Source: SAR324 cluster bacterium
GTDB lineage: Bacteria; SAR324; JACQKK01
Assembly: GCA_027296185.1 (NCBI GenBank)
Contig: JAPUJL010000352.1
Coordinates: forward strand, 1-7,734
DNA length: 7,734 bases
Direction: 5' to 3'
Part shown: positions 1 to 7,734 of the stretch, in pieces
How the letters are laid out: every line of letters starts with the position of its first letter
How positions within the stretch are numbered: the stretch's first letter is position 1
Notes under the pieces: model-generated
Told to the model about the DNA's origin: nothing
The model's database searches: none
What the model saw: only the letters and a program-made list of their open reading frames with translations
Translations under genes and position numbers: made by a program

Positions 1-134
1 GAATCAGAGCAAGATTCTATTGCGCGCAAGATTCACAATCATTAATCTTATGTTAACTTAAATTACCCTATCTCTAGCATCCGCTGCTTCCTCCCAAACT
101 CTCAGATCCCACTTCCCTCTACCGAAATCGCGAA
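1..134. other. AT-rich gene-free left edge
   Basis: I see no supported gene here. The first 75 bases are clearly richer in A+T than the rest of the window. They contain a direct repeat GCAAGATTC (9-17 and 26-34) with a perfect palindrome TTGCGCGCAA (20-29) between and overlapping the copies, and a pseudo-dyad TTATGTTAACTTAA (48-61). The GTPase gene runs into this stretch from the right on the minus strand, but I find no stem followed by a T-run that would serve as its intrinsic terminator. An inverted repeat CGAATC/GATTCG (131-136, 142-147) overlaps the GTPase stop but lacks a T-tract. A minus-strand reading frame crosses this area but is an off-frame shadow of the GTPase gene. Confidence 0.5.
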
Positions 135-1058
135 TCACGGCGATTCGGGCCATTCGATGGTCAGCCGGCCCAGCTTTCCTTCCCGGAAATCGTTGAGCAG
201 TAGCACGGCGGTGCGGGCGACGTCCGGCTCGCCATGGCGGGTGAGCAGGCGGCGTGCAGCGGCAATATCGGCCAGAACACGTACACCGGCCGTCTCGGGG
301 GAATCCGCGGTGCGATCGAGGTTGAGTCCGTAGTGGGCGGCGAACAGGTGGTGATTTTGCGCCAGGAGCCACTCCAGGAGGCTCTCCGCAAGCCGCTCGG
401 CTCCGATCAAGTGCTGGGGCAGGGCGCCGATCCAGCCCAGGCGGCAGGCCTCGGCTTCCGTCTCGATGCGGGGCAGCAGCACCCCCGGCGTGTCCAGCAC
501 GGCCAGGTGGCCCTTGATCGGCACCCACGCGGAGGCGCGGGTGACGCCCGGCTGGGGTCCGGTGGCGAGCAGCTTGCGGCGCAGGAGGCGGTTCACCAGG
601 GTCGATTTGCCCACGTTGGGAATGCCGATCACCATCGCCCGCGGCGGGGGTGGGCGGATCTCCCGGCGGGTGAAGGACGCGCCCATGGGGCGGGTCAGCT
701 TCTCCGCGAGTTCCAGTACGCGCCGGGCGCTGCCGCGCCGCTCCACATCGAGAAACAAGGCCGGGGTGTCCCGATCCGAGTAATGCTCGCGCCAGGCCTT
801 GCTGGCTTCAGGGGAGGCCAGGGAAGCCTTGTTGAAAATGAGCAGCCGGCGCTTGCCCTGGGACAGTTGAGCCAGCTCGGGATTCGCCGAGCCGAGGGGC
901 AGGCGGGCGTCCCGTATCTCCACGATCAGTTCGGCGTGCTTGACTTCCTGCAGGAACCGCTTATGCGCCCGGTGCATGTGCGGCGGATACCAGCTGAACG
1001 CGGCAGGGGAACGGCCGGGTGCTTCCCGGGCGCGGCGTTTCTTCGAGGAGCGGGCCAT
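135..1058 (-). CDS. ylqF: YlqF/RbgA-like circularly permuted ribosome-assembly GTPase
   Basis: Predicted 307-aa GTPase of the YlqF/RbgA family, which binds the pre-50S ribosomal subunit and promotes late large-subunit maturation. The G motifs are in circularly permuted order, the family's hallmark: G4 comes first (NKAS, residues 76-79), then G1/Walker A (GIPNVGKST, 145-153), G2 (PGVTR, T173) and G3 (DTPG, 189-192). The N-terminal WYPPHM (23-28) corresponds to the family's WFPGHM; its His (H27) aligns with the proposed catalytic His of B. subtilis RbgA. A basic N-terminal extension (MARSSKKRRAR) suits RNA contact. The frame is open back to 1205, but that extension lies inside truD. The 1058 ATG fits family length and sits 10 bases after the truD stop, so translational coupling is likely; no good Shine-Dalgarno is visible. 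Oddity: G4 has Ser where Asp normally reads guanine (NKxD). The family call is secure; the exact name less so. Confidence 0.9.
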   Translation of the reverse strand: MARSSKKRRAREAPGRSPAAFSWYPPHMHRAHKRFLQEVKHAELIVEIRDARLPLGSANPELAQLSQGKRRLLIFNKASLASPEASKAWREHYSDRDTPALFLDVERRGSARRVLELAEKLTRPMGASFTRREIRPPPPRAMVIGIPNVGKSTLVNRLLRRKLLATGPQPGVTRASAWVPIKGHLAVLDTPGVLLPRIETEAEACRLGWIGALPQHLIGAERLAESLLEWLLAQNHHLFAAHYGLNLDRTADSPETAGVRVLADIAAARRLLTRHGEPDVARTAVLLLNDFREGKLGRLTIEWPESP

Positions 1059-1068
1059 GGCGCCGGGC

Positions 1069-2154
1069 TTAACGGGTGGCAGGGGAGGCGGGCTCTTGGG
1101 ACTTCGTGACTTCCCGAAGTAGCGAGGTCGCGTAGACCCCTGGCGGCAAGGTGAATTCCAGGAGCAAGGTGGCCCCGGAGCCGTTATCGGGGTGCGGTGC
1201 GTCACGCTCCCACGTCAAGTCATCGGCCAGGGCGCGCACGCTCCGCCGCTCTCCCTTGACGGAGCCGCGCTTGGCGTCTCGCCGGAAATCGGCGAGGGCA
1301 AGGGACTCCCCCTCGAGCAGCGCGGTCTCCCATCGACCCGGCAGACCCGCCGCCAGCGGGACGCGGTAACCGAAAAGCGGGGCGCTGGCGCTGATCTCGT
1401 GGGCTTCCGCTCTCCGCCGGGCTTCCTTCAGTCCGGCCTCATCGACCGGAAACGAGGCGCCGTTGCGGTGGAGCACGGCCAGGTCGCCCCCCAAGATGGA
1501 TCCGGGGTCGGCGTCCCGGGCGATTCGTTGCGCAAGAATGCGGTTGAACAGCTCGGCCTGATACGCGTTGGTGAGGAACTTGCGCCGCTCCGGGCCCCCG
1601 GCTGGGGATTCGGTGCCCCGCAGCAGAGACTTGCCCCGCGCCCCATTGTCGCCGCGTTGTCCGAAGCGTTGCGGCCCGAAGTAGTTGGGAAAACCCCGCC
1701 GGCGGAGCCGCTCCAGGATCTCGGCGGCCGGCGCCCCAGGGTCCATTCCGCGGATGGCGATGCGGAACCGGTTCCCGGCCAGGTGGCCCCGGCGGAGCTT
1801 GTTGCCGTGCCGGGTTGCCTGGAGCACCCGCCACGGCCCACCGGGGATGCGTTGCAGGTCGGGGTCGGCCCGGCAATGGAGGGAAAGCCACTGGGTCGCG
1901 AGCGCCTGGGCGTCCTTCAGCCCGGCGTGACCGATCCCCCGCAGTGGCACGCCCAGTGCCCGCGCGAGCTCCTGGATGACCGTTGCGGTGGGGATGCCCC
2001 GCTTTTCGATTTCCAAGTACAAGTGCTCCCCGTGACCCGACAGCGGGTACAAGGGAATCTCCTCGACGCGGAAATCCTCCGGCGTGGCCTTGATGCGGCC
2101 CCCGCAGCCCGGAAGACCGGGCGTGGTGTAGGGCAGCGGGGATGGGGCGTTCAT
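1069..2154 (-). CDS. truD: tRNA pseudouridine(13) synthase TruD
   Basis: Predicted 361-aa TruD (E. coli TruD is about 349 aa), the cytoplasmic enzyme that isomerises uridine 13 of tRNA-Glu to pseudouridine. The N-terminus carries the family pattern KATPEDFRVEE (about 22-32). The catalytic motif GHAGLKDAQALATQW (75-89) contains the nucleophile Asp81, equivalent to E. coli Asp80. The core motif NYFGPQRFG follows at 157-165, then the TruD insertion region. The C-terminal catalytic lobe ends with LLLEFTLPPGVYATSLLREV. The only ATG before the conserved N-terminus is at 2154; a TAG lies in frame upstream at 2206-2208. No clear Shine-Dalgarno precedes it. It is first in a two-gene minus-strand unit with the ribosome-assembly GTPase and diverges from the acyl-CoA ligase. 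No damage or missing catalytic residue is visible. Confidence 0.95.
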   Translation of the reverse strand: MNAPSPLPYTTPGLPGCGGRIKATPEDFRVEEIPLYPLSGHGEHLYLEIEKRGIPTATVIQELARALGVPLRGIGHAGLKDAQALATQWLSLHCRADPDLQRIPGGPWRVLQATRHGNKLRRGHLAGNRFRIAIRGMDPGAPAAEILERLRRRGFPNYFGPQRFGQRGDNGARGKSLLRGTESPAGGPERRKFLTNAYQAELFNRILAQRIARDADPGSILGGDLAVLHRNGASFPVDEAGLKEARRRAEAHEISASAPLFGYRVPLAAGLPGRWETALLEGESLALADFRRDAKRGSVKGERRSVRALADDLTWERDAPHPDNGSGATLLLEFTLPPGVYATSLLREVTKSQEPASPATR

Positions 2155-2309
2155 CGCGGAAGCGGCGGAACTTTTCAGGATCGCGCAGATATGGTACTGA
2201 GGCGCCTAACTGAGGCGGCTGGTAAAGCGGATTCCCGGGCGAGAAAACACTTCGCTGCGGAACGGATTCCGAACACCGCCGGCATTCCGGCCGATCGGCT
2301 CCGAGGACG
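2155..2309. promoter_or_regulatory. Divergent intergenic region between truD and acyl-CoA ligase
   Basis: This 155-base spacer must hold promoters for truD (leftward) and the ligase operon (rightward), but I cannot assign convincing -35/-10 pairs. Visible structure: a direct repeat ACTGAGGCG (2196-2204, 2209-2217) flanking and overlapping the palindrome AGGCGCCT (2200-2207); an interrupted dyad CGGAA-CGGA-TTCCG (2258-2271); ATTCCG again at 2284-2289; and a perfect 10-bp palindrome GCCGATCGGC (2290-2299) ending 10 bases before the ligase start codon. These could be operators or leader structure; that is inference only. Confidence 0.5.
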
Positions 2310-3920
2310 GTGCAAGCCAACTACACACCCCTGTCGCCGCAATCCTTTCTGGTGCGGAACGCCCGCGTCTACCCGGATAAGCCGGCCATCGTCTACGGCG
2401 GCCGGCAGACCACCTACCGGGAATTCCTGGAGCGGGCCTGCCGGTTGGCCAACGGCCTTATCGAACTGGGCATCACGGCCGAGTCCAACGTGGCTTTGCT
2501 GGCTCCCAATACCCCGGCGCACCTGGAGGCGAATTTCGGCGTGCACATGGCCGGCGGAGCGCTGGTCGCCGTCAATACCCGGTTGAGTCCGCAGGAAATC
2601 GCCTACATTGTCAAGCACAGCGAGGCGCGGGTGATGCTCGTGGACGCCGAATGGGTGCCCCAGATCGCGCCGGTGATGGGCGCTATGGATGCGCTGGAGC
2701 ATCTCATCGTAATCGAGGACGAGGCCGCGCCGGAGGTGGACTGGCCGGACGGTGCCGTGACCTACGAGTCGTTTCTCGCGGGAGCCTCCTCGGGCTACCC
2801 GGCCCTCTTTCCGGAGAACGAGAACCAAACCATCGCCGTCAATTACACCAGCGGCACCACGGGCCACCCCAAGGGCGTGATGTACACCCACCGCAGCGCC
2901 TACATCAACGGAGTGTGCGACGTCCTGGAGACGAGCATGAACGCCCACAGCGTCTACCTGTGGACGCTTCCCATGTTCCATTGCAGCGGCTGGTGCTACA
3001 CTTGGGGCGTCACGGCGCTGGGCGCGACCCACGTCTGCCTGCGCAAGCCCACTCCGGCGTCGATCGTCGAGCATATTCTGGAGCATCGGGTAACCCATCT
3101 GTGCGGGGCGCCGATCGTGCTCCAGATGATTGCCGACGGGGCCAAGGCGGCGGGAATCGAGCGCTTCGAGCACGGCCTGAAGATTTCCACCGCCGCGGCG
3201 CCGCCCTCGCCCACGATTATCGAGCACATGATCGGGCTCAACGCCGAAGTGGTGCACGTGTACGGGCTCACGGAAACCTACGGGCCGATGACGGTATGCG
3301 AGGTTCAACGCGAGTGGCTCGACGGCCCTATTCATGAGCGGGCCCGGCTCATGGCGCGCCAGGGAGTGCCCTACATGCTGGCCGAGGACCTGCAGGTGTT
3401 GGACGATCGGGACCGCCCGGTGCCGGCCGACGGCCGGACCATGGGCGAAGCGTGCATGCGCGGGAACATCGTGATGAAGGGCTATTTCCGCGACCCCGAA
3501 GCCACGGAAAAGGCCTTCCGCAACGGCTGGTTTCACAGCGGCGATCTGGGCGTGATGCACCCGGACGGCTATATCGAGTTGAAGGACCGGGCCAAGGACA
3601 TGATTATGAGCGGCGGCGAAAACATCTCCACCATCGAGGTGGAAAACGTGCTGATCGCCCATCCCGCCGTAACGGACGTGGCGGTGGTTTCCCGCCCCGA
3701 CGAGAAATGGGGCGAGGTGCCCGTGGCGTTCGTGACCCTCAACGGCGCCGACAATGCCAGCGAAACCGAGTTGATCGAATTCTGCCGCGAGCGGCTGGCC
3801 CACTTCAAGGCGCCTAAGGCCGTGATTTTCGAGGAGTTGCCCCGCACCTCCACCGGCAAGGTGCAGAAGTATCTCCTTCGGGAGCGGCTCTGGCAGGGCC
3901 ACGAGCGCCGCATCAACTGA
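2310..3920 (+). CDS. Acyl-CoA synthetase (AMP-forming, fatty-acid-type ligase)
   Basis: Predicted 536-aa cytosolic enzyme of the ANL (acyl/aryl-CoA synthetase) superfamily, activating a carboxylic acid with ATP to an acyl-adenylate and then to the CoA thioester. Motifs in order: the ATP phosphate-binding loop TSGTTGHPKG (180-189), the adenine-binding motif YGLTETYGP (318-326), GDLG (411-414) with ribose-binding Asp412, the hinge region DRAKD (426-430), GGENIS (435-440) and the catalytic lysine motif PRTSTGK (511-517, Lys517). Length is normal for medium/long-chain fatty-acid ligases. The same subfamily includes AlkK-like and methylmercaptopropionate-CoA (DmdB-like) ligases, so the substrate cannot be read from sequence. 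The start is GTG at 2310: no other start codon exists in frame before the upstream stop TAA at 2223. A GAGGA lies at 2303-2307, unusually close to the start. The lipoprotein gene follows 26 bases later. Confidence 0.92.
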   Translation: MQANYTPLSPQSFLVRNARVYPDKPAIVYGGRQTTYREFLERACRLANGLIELGITAESNVALLAPNTPAHLEANFGVHMAGGALVAVNTRLSPQEIAYIVKHSEARVMLVDAEWVPQIAPVMGAMDALEHLIVIEDEAAPEVDWPDGAVTYESFLAGASSGYPALFPENENQTIAVNYTSGTTGHPKGVMYTHRSAYINGVCDVLETSMNAHSVYLWTLPMFHCSGWCYTWGVTALGATHVCLRKPTPASIVEHILEHRVTHLCGAPIVLQMIADGAKAAGIERFEHGLKISTAAAPPSPTIIEHMIGLNAEVVHVYGLTETYGPMTVCEVQREWLDGPIHERARLMARQGVPYMLAEDLQVLDDRDRPVPADGRTMGEACMRGNIVMKGYFRDPEATEKAFRNGWFHSGDLGVMHPDGYIELKDRAKDMIMSGGENISTIEVENVLIAHPAVTDVAVVSRPDEKWGEVPVAFVTLNGADNASETELIEFCRERLAHFKAPKAVIFEELPRTSTGKVQKYLLRERLWQGHERRIN

Positions 3921-3946
3921 CCGTTGCGGAACCGATCGGAGACACA

Positions 3947-4177
3947 GTGAGAATGATGGGATGCGCACCCACCGCCGGGGCATTGTTGATCGCCATTGTG
4001 GCGGTGGCCCTGGGCTGCTCGGCCGCCTGGGAGCGGCGGGACGACAGTTGCGTGCGGGAGTCGACGGACGACGGCGAGCAGCGGGTGATCAACTACGCCG
4101 ATCCAGAGCTGTGCGACCGCCCGGTGCGCGAACGGAGGCCCGATCATGTGAGGACACCCGTTCCCGATGAAGATTGA
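3947..4177 (+). CDS. Small probable lipoprotein of unknown function
   Basis: Predicted 76-aa secreted protein that I do not recognise. The N-terminus has Arg2, a hydrophobic stretch (about 8-23) and then ALGC (21-24), a plausible lipobox with Cys24 as the lipidated residue. The mature part would be about 53 residues, hydrophilic, with two further cysteines (C35, C56) that could pair in the periplasm, and a charged tail rich in Arg and Asp. The start is GTG at 3947, with GGAG at 3938-3941 five bases upstream; ATGs at 3953 and 3956 are alternatives that leave the signal peptide intact. It lies 26 bases after the acyl-CoA ligase and ends just before the HNH gene, so co-transcription is likely. 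The -3 lipobox residue is Ala rather than Leu, so a plain membrane anchor is possible. Real-gene status rests on the signal peptide, ribosome site and spacing. Confidence 0.65.
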   Translation: MRMMGCAPTAGALLIAIVAVALGCSAAWERRDDSCVRESTDDGEQRVINYADPELCDRPVRERRPDHVRTPVPDED

Positions 4178-4199
4178 GCGTGATGCAGTCGGCGGTATT

Positions 4200-4204
4200 G
4201 AGGA
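4200..4204 (+). promoter_or_regulatory. Shine-Dalgarno site of the HNH gene
   Basis: GAGGA lies five bases before the ATG at 4210, an ideal position. It favours 4210 over the TTG at 4174 (which overlaps the lipoprotein stop TGA) and the ATG at 4183, neither of which has a comparable site. Confidence 0.7.
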
Positions 4205-4209
4205 CGCAG

Positions 4210-4761
4210 ATGGACCATAGCTTGTTGCTCGCGATTACCTTCGAGCCGCTGAAGGTCATCTCCTGGAAAAAGGCGATGACCCTGGTGGTGCTGGACAAGG
4301 TGGAAATCGTGGAAGCCTATGACCGGAAGGTGCACAGCCCGACCCTCACCCTGCCCCTGCCGGCGGTGGTGAAGCTGAGGTGGCTCGTTCCGCGCCGCCC
4401 CCAACGGGTCAAGTTCTCCCGGCAAAACATCTTCTTTCGCGACAACTACACCTGCCAGTACTGCAACCGGCGCCAGCCGAGCCACCTGCTGACCTACGAC
4501 CACGTCGTGCCTCGGAGCGAGGGGGGGGCGACCACCTGGACGAACATCGTCACATCCTGCATTTCCTGCAATCTGAAGAAGGGTAACCGCCATCCCGATG
4601 CCGCCAGCCTGAAGCTGGTCAGGCGGCCCGTGCAGCCCCGCTGGCTGCCGACCTTCTCCCTGGCGGTACGGATGGAATCGGCGCCTGCTGTCTGGCATTC
4701 CTACTTGGATTGGGGCGGGCACCGCCTCCGCCGCGTCGCGCTTCCCATGGGCGCGGGCTGA
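4210..4761 (+). CDS. HNH endonuclease family protein
   Basis: Predicted 183-aa protein with an N-terminal region of the type LLLAITFEPLKVISW, common to a widespread family of small chromosomal HNH proteins, followed by a zinc-stabilised HNH nuclease fold. The visible nuclease motif runs from CQYC (C82, C85) through YDHVVPRSEGG (Asp97-His98, the metal-binding/catalytic pair) and Asn112 to CISCN (C117, C120, N121) and KKGNR. All expected residues are present, so metal-dependent DNA nicking or cutting is plausible, but the physiological substrate of this family is not established to my knowledge. The start at 4210 is chosen for its GAGGA site and because conservation begins right after it; a TTG at 4174 would add 12 residues and overlap the lipoprotein stop. 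A run of eight G (4521-4528) lies inside the HNH motif. It converges with lon across a shared terminator. Confidence 0.88.
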   Translation: MDHSLLLAITFEPLKVISWKKAMTLVVLDKVEIVEAYDRKVHSPTLTLPLPAVVKLRWLVPRRPQRVKFSRQNIFFRDNYTCQYCNRRQPSHLLTYDHVVPRSEGGATTWTNIVTSCISCNLKKGNRHPDAASLKLVRRPVQPRWLPTFSLAVRMESAPAVWHSYLDWGGHRLRRVALPMGAG

Positions 4762-4791
4762 TCGTTCCGCTCCACCCAGTCCAACGAACGC

Positions 4792-4828
4792 AAAAAAGCC
4801 CGCCGGACTGTCCCGTCCGGCGGGCTTT
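4792..4828 (-). terminator. Intrinsic terminator between HNH gene and lon
   Basis: A perfect 14-bp stem (arms 4795-4808 and 4815-4828) closes a 6-base loop (4809-4814). Read on the minus strand, the GC-rich stem is followed by six T (complement of 4792-4797), a classic Rho-independent terminator about 60 bases past the lon stop. Read on the plus strand, only three T follow, so it should stop HNH-operon transcripts less efficiently. It serves both convergent units. Confidence 0.92.
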
Positions 4829-4885
4829 GATCGTGACCGGCACCCACGGTTGGGGGGGCGCGGCGAAACGCGTTCCTGGGGGAGC

Positions 4886-7318
<2,433 letters not shown>

Positions 7319-7324
7319 GGAAAA

Positions 7325-7331
7325 TCCCTTT
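7325..7331 (-). promoter_or_regulatory. Shine-Dalgarno site of lon
   Basis: The minus strand reads AAAGGGA here, with six bases to the ATG at 7318. It fixes the lon start at the MAEVRTFP codon rather than at either upstream in-frame ATG. Confidence 0.8.
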
Positions 7332-7364
7332 CGCTCTGGTTTGCTCAGCGTCATGCCTGTTGAA

Positions 7365-7393
7365 ATTATATGGGCTCGCCGGAACGCTGTCAA
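7365..7393 (-). promoter_or_regulatory. lon promoter: consensus sigma-70, overlapping sigma-32-like
   Basis: On the minus strand, TTGACA (7393-7388) and TATAAT (7370-7365) are separated by exactly 17 bases; every hexamer position matches the sigma-70 consensus. The predicted start is A at 7358, giving a leader of about 40 nt. The same DNA reads GCCCATAT across the -10 (7 of 8 matches to the sigma-32 -10 CCCCATNT), with TTTGACA (5 of 7 to CTTGAAA) 12 bases upstream. Lon is a heat-shock gene in E. coli, so a dual promoter is plausible. The sigma-70 match is observed; sigma-32 use is inferred. Confidence 0.88.
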
Positions 7394-7428
7394 ACCGGCT
7401 TCTGGAGCACCCTAGAGGATGAAACGAT

Positions 7429-7464
7429 TGCTCGGGGCCTAGGGATCGTGGCCTCATTCGAGCA
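7429..7464. repeat. Interrupted inverted repeat upstream of lon promoter
   Basis: Outer arms TGCTCG (7429-7434) and CGAGCA (7459-7464) enclose self-complementary GGCC copies (7436-7439, 7450-7453), allowing a bulged hairpin. It lies about 35 bases upstream of the lon -35 box. There is no T-run, so it is not a standard terminator of the upstream kinase gene; an operator role is speculative. The rest of the gene-free stretch 7394-7597 shows only the two dyads listed next. Confidence 0.4.
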
Positions 7465-7518
7465 CAATTCAGGTTGATAGGCTGTGAAGCACCATGCGGG
7501 CCAGAGTCCACCTTTGGT

Positions 7519-7557
7519 CGGTGCCCTGCGGCATTTCCGTCGAGAGTAAATGCACCG
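7519..7557. repeat. Bulged inverted repeat in lon-kinase spacer
   Basis: CGGTGC (7519-7524) pairs with GCACCG (7552-7557). Inside, ATTT (7533-7536) pairs with AAAT (7548-7551), which continues the right arm without a break; an 8-base bulge sits on the left side. An alternative reading is a simple GCATTT/AAATGC stem (7531-7536, 7548-7553). No T-tract follows on either strand. Confidence 0.35.
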
Positions 7558-7560
7558 GTA

Positions 7561-7574
7561 TTATGTAAACATAA
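7561..7574. repeat. TTATGT-AA-ACATAA dyad, possible operator
   Basis: A perfect 6-bp inverted repeat with a 2-base centre, AT-rich inside a GC-rich region, 24 bases past the kinase stop codon. Such short dyads often bind dimeric regulators, but it is about 170 bases upstream of the lon promoter and no regulator is encoded nearby. A near copy (12 of 14 bases) lies at 48-61. Confidence 0.4.
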
Positions 7575-7597
7575 ACGCCACCCAAACCTCCACCCCC

Positions 7598-7734
7598 TCA
7601 CCCCCTCGGAAACTCCAACACCACTCGCGTCCCTTTACCCCGCTCGCTCTCGATCCACACTCGCCCAGCATGGACATCCATCACCTGCTTGACGAACGCG
7701 AGGCCGATTCCGGTCGATTCGGGCCGGTCGGTGT
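7598..7734 (-). CDS. Sensor histidine kinase, C-terminal end (partial)
   Basis: The last 44 codons and TGA stop of a minus-strand gene whose 5' part lies beyond the window. The translation contains STGIGLAFVKQVMDVHAGRV and then WIESERGKGTRVVLEFP, the G2 box and terminal strand pattern of a HATPase_c kinase domain (ATP lid glycines GIGL, then HAGR and the GKGT turn). This is the ATP-binding end of a two-component sensor kinase that would autophosphorylate a His in its missing part; the signal sensed cannot be told. It is co-oriented with lon, but lon has its own strong promoter about 205 bases downstream, so the two need not be co-transcribed. I see no clear terminator after it. Confidence 0.85.
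   Translation of the reverse strand, partial: TDRPESTGIGLAFVKQVMDVHAGRVWIESERGKGTRVVLEFPRG

Noticed and set aside
131..147. CGAATC/GATTCG stem at the GTPase stop as a terminator
   Set aside because: Only six pairs, overlaps the stop codon and is not followed by a T-tract on the minus strand.
58..528. 156-codon minus-strand frame at the left edge
   Set aside because: Out-of-frame shadow of the GTPase that runs past its stop; Arg/Pro-rich low-information translation.
1059..1205. 49-codon N-terminal extension of the GTPase
   Set aside because: It lies within the truD 3' coding sequence, is Pro-rich and unlike the family; the 1058 ATG directly after truD fits length and conserved N-terminus.
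1192..2586. 464-codon plus-strand open frame across truD and the ligase start
   Set aside because: Antisense to truD for most of its length and then overlapping the ligase gene in another frame; no domain visible.
2175..3983. 602-codon open frame on the minus strand across the acyl-CoA ligase
   Set aside because: The opposite strand encodes a complete ligase with every motif; long antisense frames are expected in GC-rich genes, and the translation shows no recognisable domain.
7319..7393. Upstream ATG starts of lon at 7393 and 7354
   Set aside because: The consensus promoter covers 7365-7393 and the predicted transcript starts near 7358, so 7393 would not be transcribed and 7354 would be almost leaderless; 7318 has a proper ribosome site.
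7365..7393. CIRCE/HrcA-type heat-shock operator at lon
   Set aside because: No 9-bp inverted repeat with a 9-base spacer is present between the promoter and the lon start.

Overview
GC-rich bacterial chromosome segment, densely coded on both strands. The gene content (TruD, a YlqF/RbgA-type GTPase, Lon, an acyl-CoA ligase, a lipobox protein) fits a proteobacterium. A gammaproteobacterium is my best guess, because bacterial TruD is typical there, but no rRNA or other lineage marker is present. I see no IS element, CRISPR array, tRNA or integrase; this is mostly core genome with a few uncharacterised small players.

Layout, left to right. (1) An AT-richer gene-free edge (1-134). (2) A minus-strand pair, truD (1069-2154) then a ylqF-like GTPase (135-1058), separated by only 10 bases; both act on translation machinery (tRNA pseudouridine, large ribosomal subunit assembly). 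(3) A 155-base divergent intergenic region (2155-2309). (4) A plus-strand run: a fatty-acid-type acyl-CoA ligase (2310-3920), a 76-aa probable lipoprotein (3947-4177) and an HNH endonuclease-family protein (4210-4761). Their tight spacing suggests one transcript. (5) A 14-bp perfect hairpin terminator (4795-4828) between the convergent HNH gene and lon. (6) lon (4886-7318, minus), an ATP-dependent protease of 810 residues with all catalytic motifs. It is driven by a promoter that matches the sigma-70 consensus exactly (TTGACA, 17-bp spacer, TATAAT) and also overlaps a good sigma-32-like -10 element. (7) A roughly 200-base intergenic stretch with several dyads. (8) The last 44 codons of a sensor histidine kinase (minus strand), cut by the window edge.

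Starts needed correction in three places. The GTPase starts at 1058, not at the far-upstream ATG inside truD. Lon starts at 7318, because its promoter lies over the upstream candidates. The HNH protein most likely starts at 4210, behind a well-placed GAGGA.

No clearly new multi-gene system is visible. The points most worth a second look are the dual sigma-70/sigma-32 lon promoter, the NKAS (instead of NKxD) guanine-specificity motif in the GTPase, the lipoprotein/HNH pair of unknown role, and short repeats shared by two leaders of the ligase operon.
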